Source of the DNA: Stenotrophomonas maltophilia
Lineage (GTDB): Bacteria > Pseudomonadota > Gammaproteobacteria > Xanthomonadales > Xanthomonadaceae
Length of the DNA stretch: 64,000 bases
Direction: 5' to 3'
Assembly: GCF_001676385.1 (NCBI RefSeq)
Contig: NZ_LYVJ01000002.1
Location: forward strand, 1-64,000
Positions 18,168 through 27,142 of this stretch are shown here, piece after piece (the first letter of the stretch is position 1; each line of letters starts with the position of its first letter). The notes beneath the pieces are model-generated. The model saw only the letters and a list, made by a program, of their open reading frames with translations. It did no database searches and had not been told where the DNA came from. Position numbers and translations under genes: made by a program.

Positions 18168-19553
18168 GTGCCAAGCCCATCCCCCGTGAGCCACCGCATC
18201 ATGCCCGTGCCGCCGCAGGTCGCCGCCGATGGCGACCTGGACGATCCGCTGCCGCAGCGGATCCTGCTGGTTGAAAACTCCCGCGCGTTCACCGGGATGC
18301 TGCGCGAAGCCATCGAGCAACGCCTGGAACTGCCGGTGGTCGTCACCTCCACCCTGGCCGAGGCCGATCGCCTGCTCAGCCAGGAGGACGGCTGGTTCCT
18401 GGTGCTGACCGGACTGGTCCTGGCCGATGGCGACCGCGACACGGTGGTCGAGTTCTTCCTCAAGCGCAACCTGCCGACGGTGGTGGTCAGCGGCGTGTAC
18501 GACGAGGATCTGCGCGGGCGCGTGCTGCAGCAGCAGATCATCGACTACGTGCTGAAGAATACCCCTGGCAGCATCGACTACCTGGTGTGGCTGGTGCAGC
18601 GGCTGGAACGCAACCGCCGTATCGCGGCGCTGGTGGTGGATGACTCGCCATCCGCGCGCGGCTATGCCGCGGCGCTGCTGCGCATGTACGGCCACGAGGT
18701 CCACGAGGCCGCCGACGGCAGCGAGGGCCTGGCCGCGATCGAGGCGCACCCGGCAATCCGCCTGGCCGTGGTCGACCAGGAAATGCCCGGGATGCAGGGA
18801 GTGGAATTCACCCGGCGCCTGCGCACCCTGCGCTCGCGCGACAAGGTGGCGGTGATCGGCATCTCCGGCAATACCGACGCCTCGCTGATTCCGCGTTTCC
18901 TGAAGAACGGTGCCAACGACTTCCTGCGCAAGCCGTTCTCGCGCGAGGAGTTCTTCTGCCGCGTCTCGCAGAACGTGGATCAGCTGGAACTGATCGGTAC
19001 CCTGCAGGATCTGGCCACCCGCGATTTCCTGACCGGCCTGCCCAACCGCCGCTGCTTCCTGGAGCAGAGCCAGCGCCAGTTGCCACAGCTGCAGCTGCAC
19101 GGGCAGTGCGCTGCGGTCGCCATGATCGATATCGATCACTTCAAGCACATCAATGACACCCATGGCCACGAAGCCGGCGACGACGCATTGCGCGCGGTGG
19201 CCGGTGCGGTGGCCGCGCATGCGCGCAGCCAGGACTTGATCGCGCGTTTCGGCGGCGAGGAGTTCTGCCTGCTGGTGCCAGGCATGGAGCAGGACGAGGC
19301 GCTGCTGTACTTCGAGGAACTGCGCCAGCGCATTGCCGCGCTGGAAGTGGACATCGGCACCGCTACCCTGCGCATGACGGTCAGCATCGGGCTGTGCTGC
19401 CTGCATCCGCAGCGCGATGCGCTGCACCGGCTGATCTCCGAGGCCGACCGCCAGCTCTACCTGGCCAAGGCCGGCGGCCGCAACCGCGTCAGCTGTGCCC
19501 GGGTGGCCACTCCGCTGCGCCCGCGCGAACCGGCCCTGACCGGCATGCCTTGA
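18168..19553 (+). CDS. REC-REC-GGDEF response regulator, probable diguanylate cyclase
   Basis: The 461-residue product has two receiver domains and a C-terminal GGDEF domain. In the first receiver (residues about 30-140) the phospho-acceptor position reads LTGL, with Thr81 where Asp is expected, so it is probably not phosphorylated. The second (about 150-270) is canonical, with the acidic pair in VVDDS and Asp203 in VVDQEMPGM. The active site GGEEF is at 362-366, preceded by the product-inhibition motif RSQD five residues earlier, so c-di-GMP synthesis with feedback control is likely. The start is a GTG at 18168; an ATG at 18201 is an alternative. Neighbouring MASE1 and hemerythrin genes suggest a redox or oxygen link. 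Confidence 0.9.
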   Translation: MPSPSPVSHRIMPVPPQVAADGDLDDPLPQRILLVENSRAFTGMLREAIEQRLELPVVVTSTLAEADRLLSQEDGWFLVLTGLVLADGDRDTVVEFFLKRNLPTVVVSGVYDEDLRGRVLQQQIIDYVLKNTPGSIDYLVWLVQRLERNRRIAALVVDDSPSARGYAAALLRMYGHEVHEAADGSEGLAAIEAHPAIRLAVVDQEMPGMQGVEFTRRLRTLRSRDKVAVIGISGNTDASLIPRFLKNGANDFLRKPFSREEFFCRVSQNVDQLELIGTLQDLATRDFLTGLPNRRCFLEQSQRQLPQLQLHGQCAAVAMIDIDHFKHINDTHGHEAGDDALRAVAGAVAAHARSQDLIARFGGEEFCLLVPGMEQDEALLYFEELRQRIAALEVDIGTATLRMTVSIGLCCLHPQRDALHRLISEADRQLYLAKAGGRNRVSCARVATPLRPREPALTGMP

Positions 19554-19591
19554 TCCAGATCAACGCCGCCTGCGCGCACCGCCTCTACAGT
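19550..19591 (+). promoter_or_regulatory. FNR/ANR box and class-II-spaced promoter for hemerythrin gene
   Basis: TTGAT-CCAG-ATCAA at 19550-19563 is a perfect match to the FNR/ANR consensus. A -10-like TACAGT lies at 19586-19591, which places the box centre about 41.5 bases before the expected start near 19598, the spacing of class II FNR-activated promoters. It overlaps the stop codon of the upstream regulator gene and lies about 60 bases before the hemerythrin ATG. Confidence 0.75.
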
Positions 19592-19624
19592 CGGCCCCGG
19601 CATACGCATCGAGGGGAGCCGGGG

Positions 19625-20086
19625 ATGGCACTACTGGTCTGGCAGGACGATCTGAACATCGGCATCGATGTGATCGACCAACAACACCGTCGCATCATCG
19701 AGATGCTCAACCACCTGCACGTGGCCCAGGCCAGCATGCAGCGTGTGGCGGTAGGGGAAGTGATCGACGAGGTGGTGGACTACACCATGTCCCACTTCGC
19801 GTTCGAAGAAGAACTGATGGAAGAAGCAGGCTACCCGTTCTGTGCGGCGCACAAGCGCGTGCATGAGATTTTCATCAAGCGCGTGGCCGAGTACCGGCTG
19901 CGCTTCCAGGCCGGCGAGGATATCAGCGATGAACTGCGCACCATGCTCTCGCGCTGGCTGTTCAACCACATCCGTGGCGATGACCAGGCCTACGCCGAGC
20001 AGGTCAAGGCACATCTGAACCAGTTCGCCCGCGAGCACCAGGGCGGCAGCTGGCTGGGACGCACGCTCAAGCGCTTCTTTGGCTGA
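19625..20086 (+). CDS. bacteriohemerythrin
   Basis: This 153-residue protein has the hemerythrin iron-ligand pattern: His in IDQQHRRII, His and Glu in [17 protein letters not shown], His in HKRVHEIF, and the C-terminal [11 protein letters not shown]. Bacteriohemerythrins bind O2 reversibly at a di-iron site and act in oxygen supply, sensing or protection. The ATG at 19625 follows GAGGGGAGCC. A perfect FNR/ANR box upstream suggests induction at low oxygen. Its end overlaps the convergent MFS gene by 20 bases. Confidence 0.93.
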   Translation: MALLVWQDDLNIGIDVIDQQHRRIIEMLNHLHVAQASMQRVAVGEVIDEVVDYTMSHFAFEEELMEEAGYPFCAAHKRVHEIFIKRVAEYRLRFQAGEDISDELRTMLSRWLFNHIRGDDQAYAEQVKAHLNQFAREHQGGSWLGRTLKRFFG

Positions 20087-21368
20087 CCCGCAGCGCACGC
20101 CGGTGCAGGGCGACCAGTGCACACAGGGTCGCTGCCGCGGTCAGGCACAGGTAATAGCCGACCGCCACCAGGCCGAAGCGCTCGGCCAGCCAGGTGGCCA
20201 GGTACGGCGCCGGCGCCGCACCCAGGATGCCGGCCAGGTTGAAGGACAGCGAAGCGCCGGTATAGCGCACTTCCACCGGGTAGATCTCGGCCAGGAACGT
20301 ACCGCATGGTCCATAGGTCAGGCCCATCAGGAACAATCCCAGGCACAGGAACGCAGTGACCAGCCATGGGCTGTGCGGCTGGAACAGCGGTGCGAACAGC
20401 ACGCCGAAGCCGATGATGAGCAGGCTCGCCACGATCATCGTGCGCCGCGTGCCCCAACGGTCCCCATAGCGCGCCGACAGCGGGATGCCCAGCGCGAAGA
20501 ACAACATGCCCGCCATCTGCATCAGCAGGAACTGCTCGCGGCTGTAACCCAGCACTGCAGTGCCGTGGCCGAGGCTGAACACCGTCATCAGGTAGAACAG
20601 CACGAAGGTGGCGAACGCGCCCAGCGTACCCAGCAGCATCGGCACGGGGTGGTCACGCAGCACCGTCCACATGGGCAGCCGCACAGGCGCCTTTCGCTCC
20701 AGCGCCTTCTTGAAGTCGGGGGTCTCGTGGATGTTCAGCCGCACCCACAGGCCAAGGCCGACCAGCAGCGCGCTGGCCACGAACGGAATGCGCCACCCCC
20801 ACTGCAGGAAGTCGTCCTGGCTCAGCCAGCGGCCGAGCACGAGGAAGATGCCGGCCGACAGCAGGAAGCCCAGCGGTGCTCCCAGCTGCGGGAACATGCC
20901 GTACCAGGCGCGCTTGCCCGGCGGTGCGTTCTCGGTCGCCAGCAGCACCGCCCCACCCCACTCGCCGCCCAACCCCAGGCCTTGCCCGAAGCGGCACAGC
21001 GCCAGCAACGCCGGCGCCCATAGCCCGATCTGCGCGTGGGTCGGCAGCAGGCCGATCAGTACGGTCGACAGGCCCATGGTCAGCAGTGCGGCCACCAGGG
21101 TGGCCTTGCGGCCGATGCGGTCGCCGAAGTGCCCAAACACGGCCGAACCCACCGGACGCGCAACGAACGCCACCGCGAAGGTCGCCAGGGACTGCAGCAA
21201 CGCTGCTTGTTCGCTGCTGTCCGGGAAGAACAGGTGCGGAAACACCAGTACCGCCGCTGTGGCGTAGATGTAGAAATCGAAGAACTCGATGGTGGTGCCG
21301 ATCAGGCTGGCCAGCAGGACACGGCGAGGCGAATTCACGGATGGTGCAGCAGCAGCGATGGTCGGCAT
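20067..21368 (-). CDS. MFS transporter, metabolite:H+ symporter (MHS) subfamily
   Basis: This 12-helix transporter is of the ProP/KgtP/ShiA subfamily, recognised by [27 protein letters not shown] first helices (only part needed: [12 protein letters not shown]) and the loop [14 protein letters not shown] start it at the ATG at 21368 (433 residues, normal for the group). A GTG at 21446 would add 26 residues without family similarity. The substrate is not readable; the subfamily moves organic acids, betaines and aromatic acids by proton symport. It stands alone on the minus strand, its 3' end overlapping the hemerythrin gene by 20 bases. Confidence 0.88.
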   Translation of the reverse strand: MPTIAAAAPSVNSPRRVLLASLIGTTIEFFDFYIYATAAVLVFPHLFFPDSSEQAALLQSLATFAVAFVARPVGSAVFGHFGDRIGRKATLVAALLTMGLSTVLIGLLPTHAQIGLWAPALLALCRFGQGLGLGGEWGGAVLLATENAPPGKRAWYGMFPQLGAPLGFLLSAGIFLVLGRWLSQDDFLQWGWRIPFVASALLVGLGLWVRLNIHETPDFKKALERKAPVRLPMWTVLRDHPVPMLLGTLGAFATFVLFYLMTVFSLGHGTAVLGYSREQFLLMQMAGMLFFALGIPLSARYGDRWGTRRTMIVASLLIIGFGVLFAPLFQPHSPWLVTAFLCLGLFLMGLTYGPCGTFLAEIYPVEVRYTGASLSFNLAGILGAAPAPYLATWLAERFGLVAVGYYLCLTAAATLCALVALHRRALRVSQRSA

Positions 21369-21496
21369 CGGCAACACGGATAACGGCGGATCGCCCGATT
21401 CTGCCACGGGCCGGCGGCCGTACGGGGCGATGGTTTCAGCAGACACCGATGCCTGCGCGCGTATCCGCCCGCGCGCCCGATCGCAGCAAGCACCTG

Positions 21497-21564
21497 TGTA
21501 GAGCCGAGCCCACGCTCGGCAGCATTCCGCGGATAGCAGCCGGGCATGCGCTCGGCCCTACAGG
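21497..21564. repeat. SMAG repeat pair, inverted
   Basis: Two facing SMAG units (about 21497-21521 and 21537-21564) lie between the MFS gene and the puuC gene. The second carries a few mismatches (GGGCATGCGCTC). Confidence 0.8.
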
Positions 21565-21585
21565 TGAGCGCGGGGCCGGGCGTCG

Positions 21586-23082
21586 CTACAGTTGGATCCA
21601 GGTTGCCTTGATCTCGCTGTATTTGTCGAACGCGTGCAACGACTTGTCACGACCATTGCCGGACTGCTTGTAACCGCCAAAGGGTGCCGTCATGTCACCC
21701 CCATCCCAGCCGTTCACCCACACGCTGCCGGCGCGCAACTGGCGTGCGACACGATGGGCGCGCCCCAGGTCACGCGTCCACAGGCCGGCGGCCAGTCCAT
21801 AGCGGCTGTCGTTGGCCACGCGCACGGCTTCGGCCTCGTCCTCGAAGCCAAGCACGGCCAGCACTGGCCCGAACACTTCCTCGCGCGCCAGTGCCTGATC
21901 GGGACGTACCTGGTCGAACACCGTGGGTTGCACGTAGTGCCCCCCCGCTTCCACCTCCGCACGACGCCCGCCCAGCAGCAAGCGGGCGCCCTCGCCTTCG
22001 GCGCGAGCAATGTCGCCCAGCACCTTCCCGGCATGTGCAGCATCGACCAGTGCCCCCATCGGAGCGTCGGGCTCAAGCGGATGCCGCGGCTGCATGTGCT
22101 GGCCATAGGCGACCACCTGGTGCACGAATTCCTCGCGGATCGAACGTTGTACCAGCAGCCGCGAACCGGCGGTACAGACTTCGCCCTGGTTGAAAAAGAT
22201 GCCCTGGGCGACCGCCCTGGCCGCTGCGTCCAGATCCGGCGCGTCGGCGAACACGAGGTGCGGGCTCTTGCCACCACATTCCAGCCAGACCCGCTTGAGG
22301 TTGGATCGCCCTGAATACTGCAGCAGCTTCGCGCCGGTGGCAGTGGAGCCGGTGAAAGCCAGCACGTCCACATCCATGTGCAGGGCCAGCGGTTCGCCGA
22401 CGCGCGCGCCCTGGCCCGGCAGCACGTTCAATACACCGTCGGGCAGCCCGGCATCGGCCGCCAGCGCCGCCAGCCGCAGCGCACTCAAGGGCGAGCGTTC
22501 GGAAGGCTTGAGCACCACCGAGTTGCCCATGGCCAGGGCGGGCGCGATCTTCCAGCAGGCCATCAGCAACGGGAAGTTCCACGGCACGATGGCGGCTGCC
22601 ACGCCGGCCGCCTCGCGCGTGACCAGCCCCAGCTCGTGCGGGCCGGTGGGTGCGATTTCGCCGTACAGCTTGTCCACCGCCTCGGCGGTCCAGGTCAGGC
22701 AGCGCACCACGCCGGGCAGGTCGATGCGCCGCGCATCACGCACCGGCTTGCCCATGTCCAGGGTCTCCAGCAGGGCCAGCTCGTCGGCGTGTTTTTCCAC
22801 CAACGCCGCCAAGGCCAACAGCACGCGCTTGCGATGGGCCGGGCTGGCCTGCGACCAGTGGCCAGCTTCGAAGGCACGCCGCGCGGCCAGCACCGCGCGC
22901 TCCACGTCCTGCGCATCGCAGTCGGCGACCGCGGCCAGCACCCGGCCGTCGATCGGGCTGATGCAGTCAAAGCGCGCACCGCTGGCAGCATCGACGTAGC
23001 GGCCATCGATGAATGCCTGGTTCGGCATCGACAACTGTTGGGACAGCGCCTGCCAGTGGCTGCGGTCGGGGAATTCGGCCAT
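21586..23082 (-). CDS. puuC: gamma-glutamyl-gamma-aminobutyraldehyde dehydrogenase
   Basis: This 498-residue aldehyde dehydrogenase closely matches the PuuC/KauB group (about 495 residues). Motifs include VPWNFPLLMACWK, the glutamate motif LECGGKSPHLVF, the catalytic Cys in NQGEVCTAGSR and the C-terminus KSLHAFDKYSEIKATW. It oxidises gamma-glutamyl-aminobutyraldehyde to gamma-glutamyl-GABA using NAD(P). The start at 23082 follows GAGGAG at good spacing. It is divergent from the bauA-like gene across about 100 bases. It completes the puuABCD set although it lies about 7 kb from puuB. Confidence 0.92.
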   Translation of the reverse strand: MAEFPDRSHWQALSQQLSMPNQAFIDGRYVDAASGARFDCISPIDGRVLAAVADCDAQDVERAVLAARRAFEAGHWSQASPAHRKRVLLALAALVEKHADELALLETLDMGKPVRDARRIDLPGVVRCLTWTAEAVDKLYGEIAPTGPHELGLVTREAAGVAAAIVPWNFPLLMACWKIAPALAMGNSVVLKPSERSPLSALRLAALAADAGLPDGVLNVLPGQGARVGEPLALHMDVDVLAFTGSTATGAKLLQYSGRSNLKRVWLECGGKSPHLVFADAPDLDAAARAVAQGIFFNQGEVCTAGSRLLVQRSIREEFVHQVVAYGQHMQPRHPLEPDAPMGALVDAAHAGKVLGDIARAEGEGARLLLGGRRAEVEAGGHYVQPTVFDQVRPDQALAREEVFGPVLAVLGFEDEAEAVRVANDSRYGLAAGLWTRDLGRAHRVARQLRAGSVWVNGWDGGDMTAPFGGYKQSGNGRDKSLHAFDKYSEIKATWIQL

Positions 23083-23186
23083 GTCGGGCTCCTCGGAACA
23101 GTTTCCCCGGTTATACCGGCGTGTCCGCGACTCCACCGTGACGCGGCTGCGCTACATTCAGCCCATCGGACCCCGATGGAGCTGGC

Positions 23187-24539
23187 ATGAAACGTTCCGC
23201 GAGCGACCTGAACGACCTGGCCACCCAGCGCCCGGAATCCCTGGACGCGTACTGGATGCCGTTCACCGCCAATCGCCAGTTCAAGGCCGCACCGCGTGTG
23301 CTGGTGCGCGCCGAGGGCATGCACTACGAGGATGCCGACGGCCGCCAGATCCTCGACGGCACCGCCGGGCTCTGGTGCTGCAACGCCGGCCACGCCCGGC
23401 CGCGCATCGTCGAGGCCATCGTCGATCAGGCACGCACGCTGGATTACTCGCCCGCCTTCCAGATGGGATCGCCACCGGCATTCGCGCTGGCAGAGCGCCT
23501 GGCGGCGCTGGCACCGGGCGCGCTCAACCATGTGTTCTTCACCAACTCCGGCTCCGAGGCGGTGGATACCGCGATGAAGATCGTGCTGGCCTACCACCGC
23601 CAGCGTGGCGAGGGCCAGCGTACCCGCTTCATCAGCCGCGAGAAGGCCTACCACGGGGTCGGGTTCGGCGGCATGGCGCTGGGCGGGTTGCCCAACAACC
23701 GCAAGGCCTTCAGCCTGCAGCTGGGCGGCGTGGATTACCTGCGCCACACGCTGGACCTGCAGCGCAATGCGTTCAGCAAGGGCCTGCCGTGCCATGGCGC
23801 CGAGCTGGCTGAGGACCTGGAACGACTGATCGCCCTGCATGACGCCTCGACGATTGCTGCCGTGTTCGTCGAGCCCATTGCCGGTTCGGCCGGGGTGATC
23901 CTGCCGGCGCCCGGCTACCTGCAGCGGCTGCGCGAAATCTGCGACCAGCACGGCATCCTGCTGGTGTTCGACGAGGTCATCACCGGCTTCGGGCGGGTCG
24001 GCATGCCCTTCGCGGCGCAGCGCTTCGGCGTCACCCCGGACCTGCTGACGTTCGCCAAGGCGGTCAGCAATGGAGCCGTGCCGTTGGGCGGTGTGCTGGC
24101 CAGCGATGCCGTGCACGCGTCACTGATGCAGGGCCCGCCACAGATGATCGAACTGTTCCACGGTTACACCTACTCCGGCCATCCGCTGGCCTGCGCGGCG
24201 GCGCTGGCCACGCTGGACGTCTACGCCGAGGAGCGCCTGTTCGAGCGTGCCATCGAGCTGGGCGATTACTGGCAGGAAAGGCTGCATGCGCTGCGGGACC
24301 TGCCGAACGTGATCGACATCCGCAACTTCGGCCTGGTCGGCGCAGTCGAGCTGGCGCCGCGCCGCGATGCGGCCGGCAGCCGCGGCTACGAGGTGTTCCG
24401 GCGCTGTTTCCATGATGGCCAACTGCTGGTGCGCTGCACCGGCGACATCATCGCGCTGTCGCCGCCGCTGATCGTGGACAAGGCGCAGATCGACCAGATC
24501 ACCGGCACCCTGGGCGAGATGATCCGGGTCACTGCCTGA
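23187..24539 (+). CDS. bauA: omega-amino acid (beta-alanine/GABA):pyruvate aminotransferase
   Basis: This 450-residue class III, PLP-dependent aminotransferase closely resembles the beta-alanine:pyruvate transaminase of pseudomonads (LDAYWMPFTANRQF, TLDYSPAFQMG, HVFFTNSGSEAVDTAMK, VFDEVITGFGRVG). The PLP lysine is about residue 291 (FAKAVSNGAVPLGG). Such enzymes use beta-alanine, GABA or terminal amines. Beside puuC it is the best candidate for turning GABA into succinic semialdehyde, although direct putrescine:pyruvate transamination (SpuC-like) is also possible. It is transcribed divergently from puuC. Confidence 0.88.
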   Translation: MKRSASDLNDLATQRPESLDAYWMPFTANRQFKAAPRVLVRAEGMHYEDADGRQILDGTAGLWCCNAGHARPRIVEAIVDQARTLDYSPAFQMGSPPAFALAERLAALAPGALNHVFFTNSGSEAVDTAMKIVLAYHRQRGEGQRTRFISREKAYHGVGFGGMALGGLPNNRKAFSLQLGGVDYLRHTLDLQRNAFSKGLPCHGAELAEDLERLIALHDASTIAAVFVEPIAGSAGVILPAPGYLQRLREICDQHGILLVFDEVITGFGRVGMPFAAQRFGVTPDLLTFAKAVSNGAVPLGGVLASDAVHASLMQGPPQMIELFHGYTYSGHPLACAAALATLDVYAEERLFERAIELGDYWQERLHALRDLPNVIDIRNFGLVGAVELAPRRDAAGSRGYEVFRRCFHDGQLLVRCTGDIIALSPPLIVDKAQIDQITGTLGEMIRVTA

Positions 24540-24601
24540 GCCCGGGCCAGCCGTGGCGAGCAGGTACAATGGTCGGTTCCGCTCCTGCTCGCCGCCTGCC
24601 C

Positions 24602-25480
24602 ATGGAAATCGTCGTCAAAGAAGAACTCAAGGCCTACATCGACCCGCTGACCGCGGACGAACATGACGCGCTGGAGCGCAGCATCCTGGCCGAAGGCTGC
24701 CGTGACGCCCTGGTGCTGTGGGGCAATGTACTGGTGGACGGCCACAACCGCTTCGGCATCTGCCAGAAGCACGGCCTGCCGTTCAACACCGTGCAGAACA
24801 CCCGCTTCAAGAGCATGGAGGACGTGCACCTGTGGATGATCGAGCAGCACCTGGGCCGGCGCAGCGTGTCCGACTTCCAGCGCGGCGTGCTGGCGCTGCG
24901 CAAGCGTGACATCCTGGCCGCGCGCAAGCAGGCCGAACAGGCGCAATTGCAGCGCGAGAGCGACGGCACCGCCGGGATCACCGAGGATGCCGGCGAGGAC
25001 AGCCCGCCGTGGGAACCGGCACCGAAGCTCAGCCGCGCCGAGCTGGCGCGCGAGGCGAAGCTGAGCACCAGCCAGGTCGGCATGATCGAACGCATCCATG
25101 CGCAGGCTGCGGCCGAGGTGGTGGAAGCGGTGAAGGCGGGGGTGATCTCGATCAGCGCGGCCGCCGCCGTGGCCGACCTGCCCGAAGAAGAACAGCGCGC
25201 CGCCGCCGCGGGTGGCAAGGACGAACTGAAGCAGGCCGCCAAGCGCGTGCGCGAGTCCAAGCGCAAACCGCGCGCAGCGAAGGCGGAAGCAGCCGAGATG
25301 GATTTCGAGGAGCCGGACGAAGAACAGATCGCCAGCCGCGATGCCGAGGTGCTGTCGGCGCTGGAGCAGTTGGGCGAGGATGCGCCGGCACTGCGACGCC
25401 GCATCGTCGCGCTGACCCGCGAGAACGACACCCTGCGCGCGCAGCTGGCCGCGCTGCGCAAGCAGCTGGAAGCGGTGTAA
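24602..25480 (+). CDS. orphan ParB-N-domain protein
   Basis: The 292-residue product begins with a ParB-like nuclease/CTPase domain (VVKEELKAYIDPLTADE, NVLVDGHNRFGICQKHG). It continues with a helix-turn-helix-like region (AREAKLSTSQVGMIERIH) and a charged, coiled-coil C-terminus (ALTRENDTLRAQLAALRKQLE). I chose the ATG at 24602, because the upstream ATG at 24569 lies within a TACAAT that may be a -10 element. No parA partner is adjacent, so this is not a standard chromosome-segregation pair. It could be a relic of a plasmid-type element or a DNA-binding regulator. The function is unknown. Confidence 0.82.
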   Translation: MEIVVKEELKAYIDPLTADEHDALERSILAEGCRDALVLWGNVLVDGHNRFGICQKHGLPFNTVQNTRFKSMEDVHLWMIEQHLGRRSVSDFQRGVLALRKRDILAARKQAEQAQLQRESDGTAGITEDAGEDSPPWEPAPKLSRAELAREAKLSTSQVGMIERIHAQAAAEVVEAVKAGVISISAAAAVADLPEEEQRAAAAGGKDELKQAAKRVRESKRKPRAAKAEAAEMDFEEPDEEQIASRDAEVLSALEQLGEDAPALRRRIVALTRENDTLRAQLAALRKQLEAV

Positions 25481-25497
25481 CGGTCGCATCACATCGC

Positions 25498-25567
25498 TGT
25501 AGAGCCGAGCCCATGCTCGGCTGCCTTGCGCGCGGCAAACAGCAGCCGAGCATGGGCTCGGCTACAG
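25498..25567. repeat. SMAG repeat pair, inverted
   Basis: Two nearly perfect facing SMAG units (about 25498-25522 and 25543-25567) fill most of the gap between the ParB-like gene and the DUF445 gene. Confidence 0.9.
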
Positions 25568-25601
25568 GCAGGCGTCACCGGGGTGCGGTTAGACTTCCGA
25601 C

Positions 25602-26888
25602 ATGACGCCTGCCAACGATCCACGCCGCGCCCGGCTGCGGCGCCTGAAGGCCCTCGCACTGGGCCTGCTGCTGTTGATGCTGGCCGGTTTCGCGGTCAGC
25701 CACTGGCAGGGCGAGCGCGGCATCTGGGCGTGGGTTTCAGCCTTCTGCGAAGCCGCTGCGGTAGGTGCGCTGGCCGACTGGTTCGCGGTCGTTGCCCTCT
25801 TCCGGCGACCGATGGGCCTGCCCATTCCGCACACGGCGATCATCCCGCGTAGCAAGCAACGCATCGGCGACAGCCTCGCCCTGTTCGTCCGTGACCAGTT
25901 CCTGGAACCGCAGGTGCTGCTGGCCAAGCTCCAGGTATTTGACCCTGCCAGCCGTCTCGGCAGTTGGCTGGCTGATCCGGCACGTTCGCGGATGCTGGCC
26001 GACATGGCCCGCGGCTGGGCGCTGCAGGCGCTGGATTTCTTCGACGAGACCGCCGTGCGCCGGCAGCTGCACGGCTTCGTGGTGCAGCAGCTGCGCCAGT
26101 GGAATGCCGCCGCCACCGTCGGTGAACTGCTGGCGCTGCTGACTGCCGACGGGCGCCACCAGCGCGTACTGGACGAAGGGCTGCAGCGGCTTGGGCGCTG
26201 GCTGGAACAACCGGAAGTGAAGGAGCGCGCCTCGCAGCTGATCGTGCGGTACATCCAGCGCGAGTGGCCGACGTTGTCGAGCACGGTGAACTGGGTCAAG
26301 CCGATCGACGAGATCGGCGACAGCCTCGCCGAGCGCCTGGCGCACGCAGTGTTGGAAGAACTGCAGCAAGTGCTGGCCGAGCCGCAGCATCCGCTGCGCC
26401 GGGACTACGAGACCTGGCTGCAGAACCATGTGCAGCGCCTGCGCGAGGACCCGGCGCTGGCCGCGCGTATCGAACAACTCAAGCAGGAAATGATCGACCA
26501 TCCCGCCCTCCAGGACTACGTGCAGGGGCTGTGGGCGCGCATCCACGCCAGCCTGCGTGCGGACCTGCAGCGCGGGGACTCGGCCCTGGTCGGCCACCTG
26601 CAGCGCAGCCTGGCCTCGCTGGGCACCAGCCTGCAGGCCGATCCTGGCCTGCGCGACGCTCTCAACCAGCACCTGCTGGAAGGCGCGCAGCGCCTGACCG
26701 GTCGCCTCCGCGAAGGCGTGACCACGCATATCGCGCAGACCGTGAAGGGGTGGGACGAACGCCATCTGGTCGAGCAGCTGGAACTGAGCGTAGGCCGCGA
26801 CCTGCAGTTCATCCGCTTCAACGGCACGCTGGTGGGCGGGCTTATCGGCCTGCTGCTGCATGCGGCGGCGGTGCTGCTCAGGTTCTAG
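25602..26888 (+). CDS. yjiN: DUF445 (YjiN-like) membrane protein
   Basis: This 428-residue protein matches the DUF445 family. It has an N-terminal hydrophobic helix (ALGLLLLMLAGFAV), the conserved AAAVGALADWFAVVALFRRP and PHTAIIPRSKQRIGDSLA, a long helical middle, and a C-terminal helix (NGTLVGGLIGLLLHAAAVLL). It is an inner-membrane protein with a large soluble helical part. Its role is not established. No operon partner is obvious: the next gene lies about 250 bases on, behind its own Fur-type promoter. Confidence 0.88.
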   Translation: MTPANDPRRARLRRLKALALGLLLLMLAGFAVSHWQGERGIWAWVSAFCEAAAVGALADWFAVVALFRRPMGLPIPHTAIIPRSKQRIGDSLALFVRDQFLEPQVLLAKLQVFDPASRLGSWLADPARSRMLADMARGWALQALDFFDETAVRRQLHGFVVQQLRQWNAAATVGELLALLTADGRHQRVLDEGLQRLGRWLEQPEVKERASQLIVRYIQREWPTLSSTVNWVKPIDEIGDSLAERLAHAVLEELQQVLAEPQHPLRRDYETWLQNHVQRLREDPALAARIEQLKQEMIDHPALQDYVQGLWARIHASLRADLQRGDSALVGHLQRSLASLGTSLQADPGLRDALNQHLLEGAQRLTGRLREGVTTHIAQTVKGWDERHLVEQLELSVGRDLQFIRFNGTLVGGLIGLLLHAAAVLLRF

Positions 26889-26935
26889 GACGCAGCTTCG
26901 GAACCAAGGGGTTCCCTCTTCCGGCATCGTCACGC

Positions 26936-26966
26936 TTGATTCATGAAATGCGAATGCCTATCATTT
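26936..26966 (+). promoter_or_regulatory. promoter with overlapping Fur box
   Basis: A -35 TTGATT (26936-26941) and -10 TATCAT (26959-26964) have an exact 17-base spacer. The stretch AATGCGAATG-CCTATCATTT (26947-26966) overlaps both spacer and -10 and matches the common gamma-proteobacterial Fur box form at nearly every position. Fur with Fe2+ should block this promoter, so the DUF3649/PepSY/DUF3325 genes are expected to be iron-repressed. A leader of roughly 170 bases follows. Confidence 0.8.
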
Positions 26967-27142
26967 ACTTGTCGGTTGTGCGCTCCGCCAAGCGAGTGCG
27001 GAAAGCGTGCCCGTCGCCCGTGTACATCCCGGATCGCTGGCCGCCTGCAGCGGCAGTGTTTCGTCGACCGAACACGCTGGGCGGCATGCGCAAGCGCGCA
27101 AGGGGCCGCGGGCGCATTCCCCCTTCAACCAGCAGGATCACC

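Noticed and set aside
23187..24539. Naming the class III aminotransferase spuC (putrescine:pyruvate)
   Set aside because: The sequence pattern (WMPFTANR, TLDYSPAFQ, GSPPAFALAERLA) follows the beta-alanine/omega-amino acid:pyruvate transaminase more closely. Putrescine use is left as an alternative.
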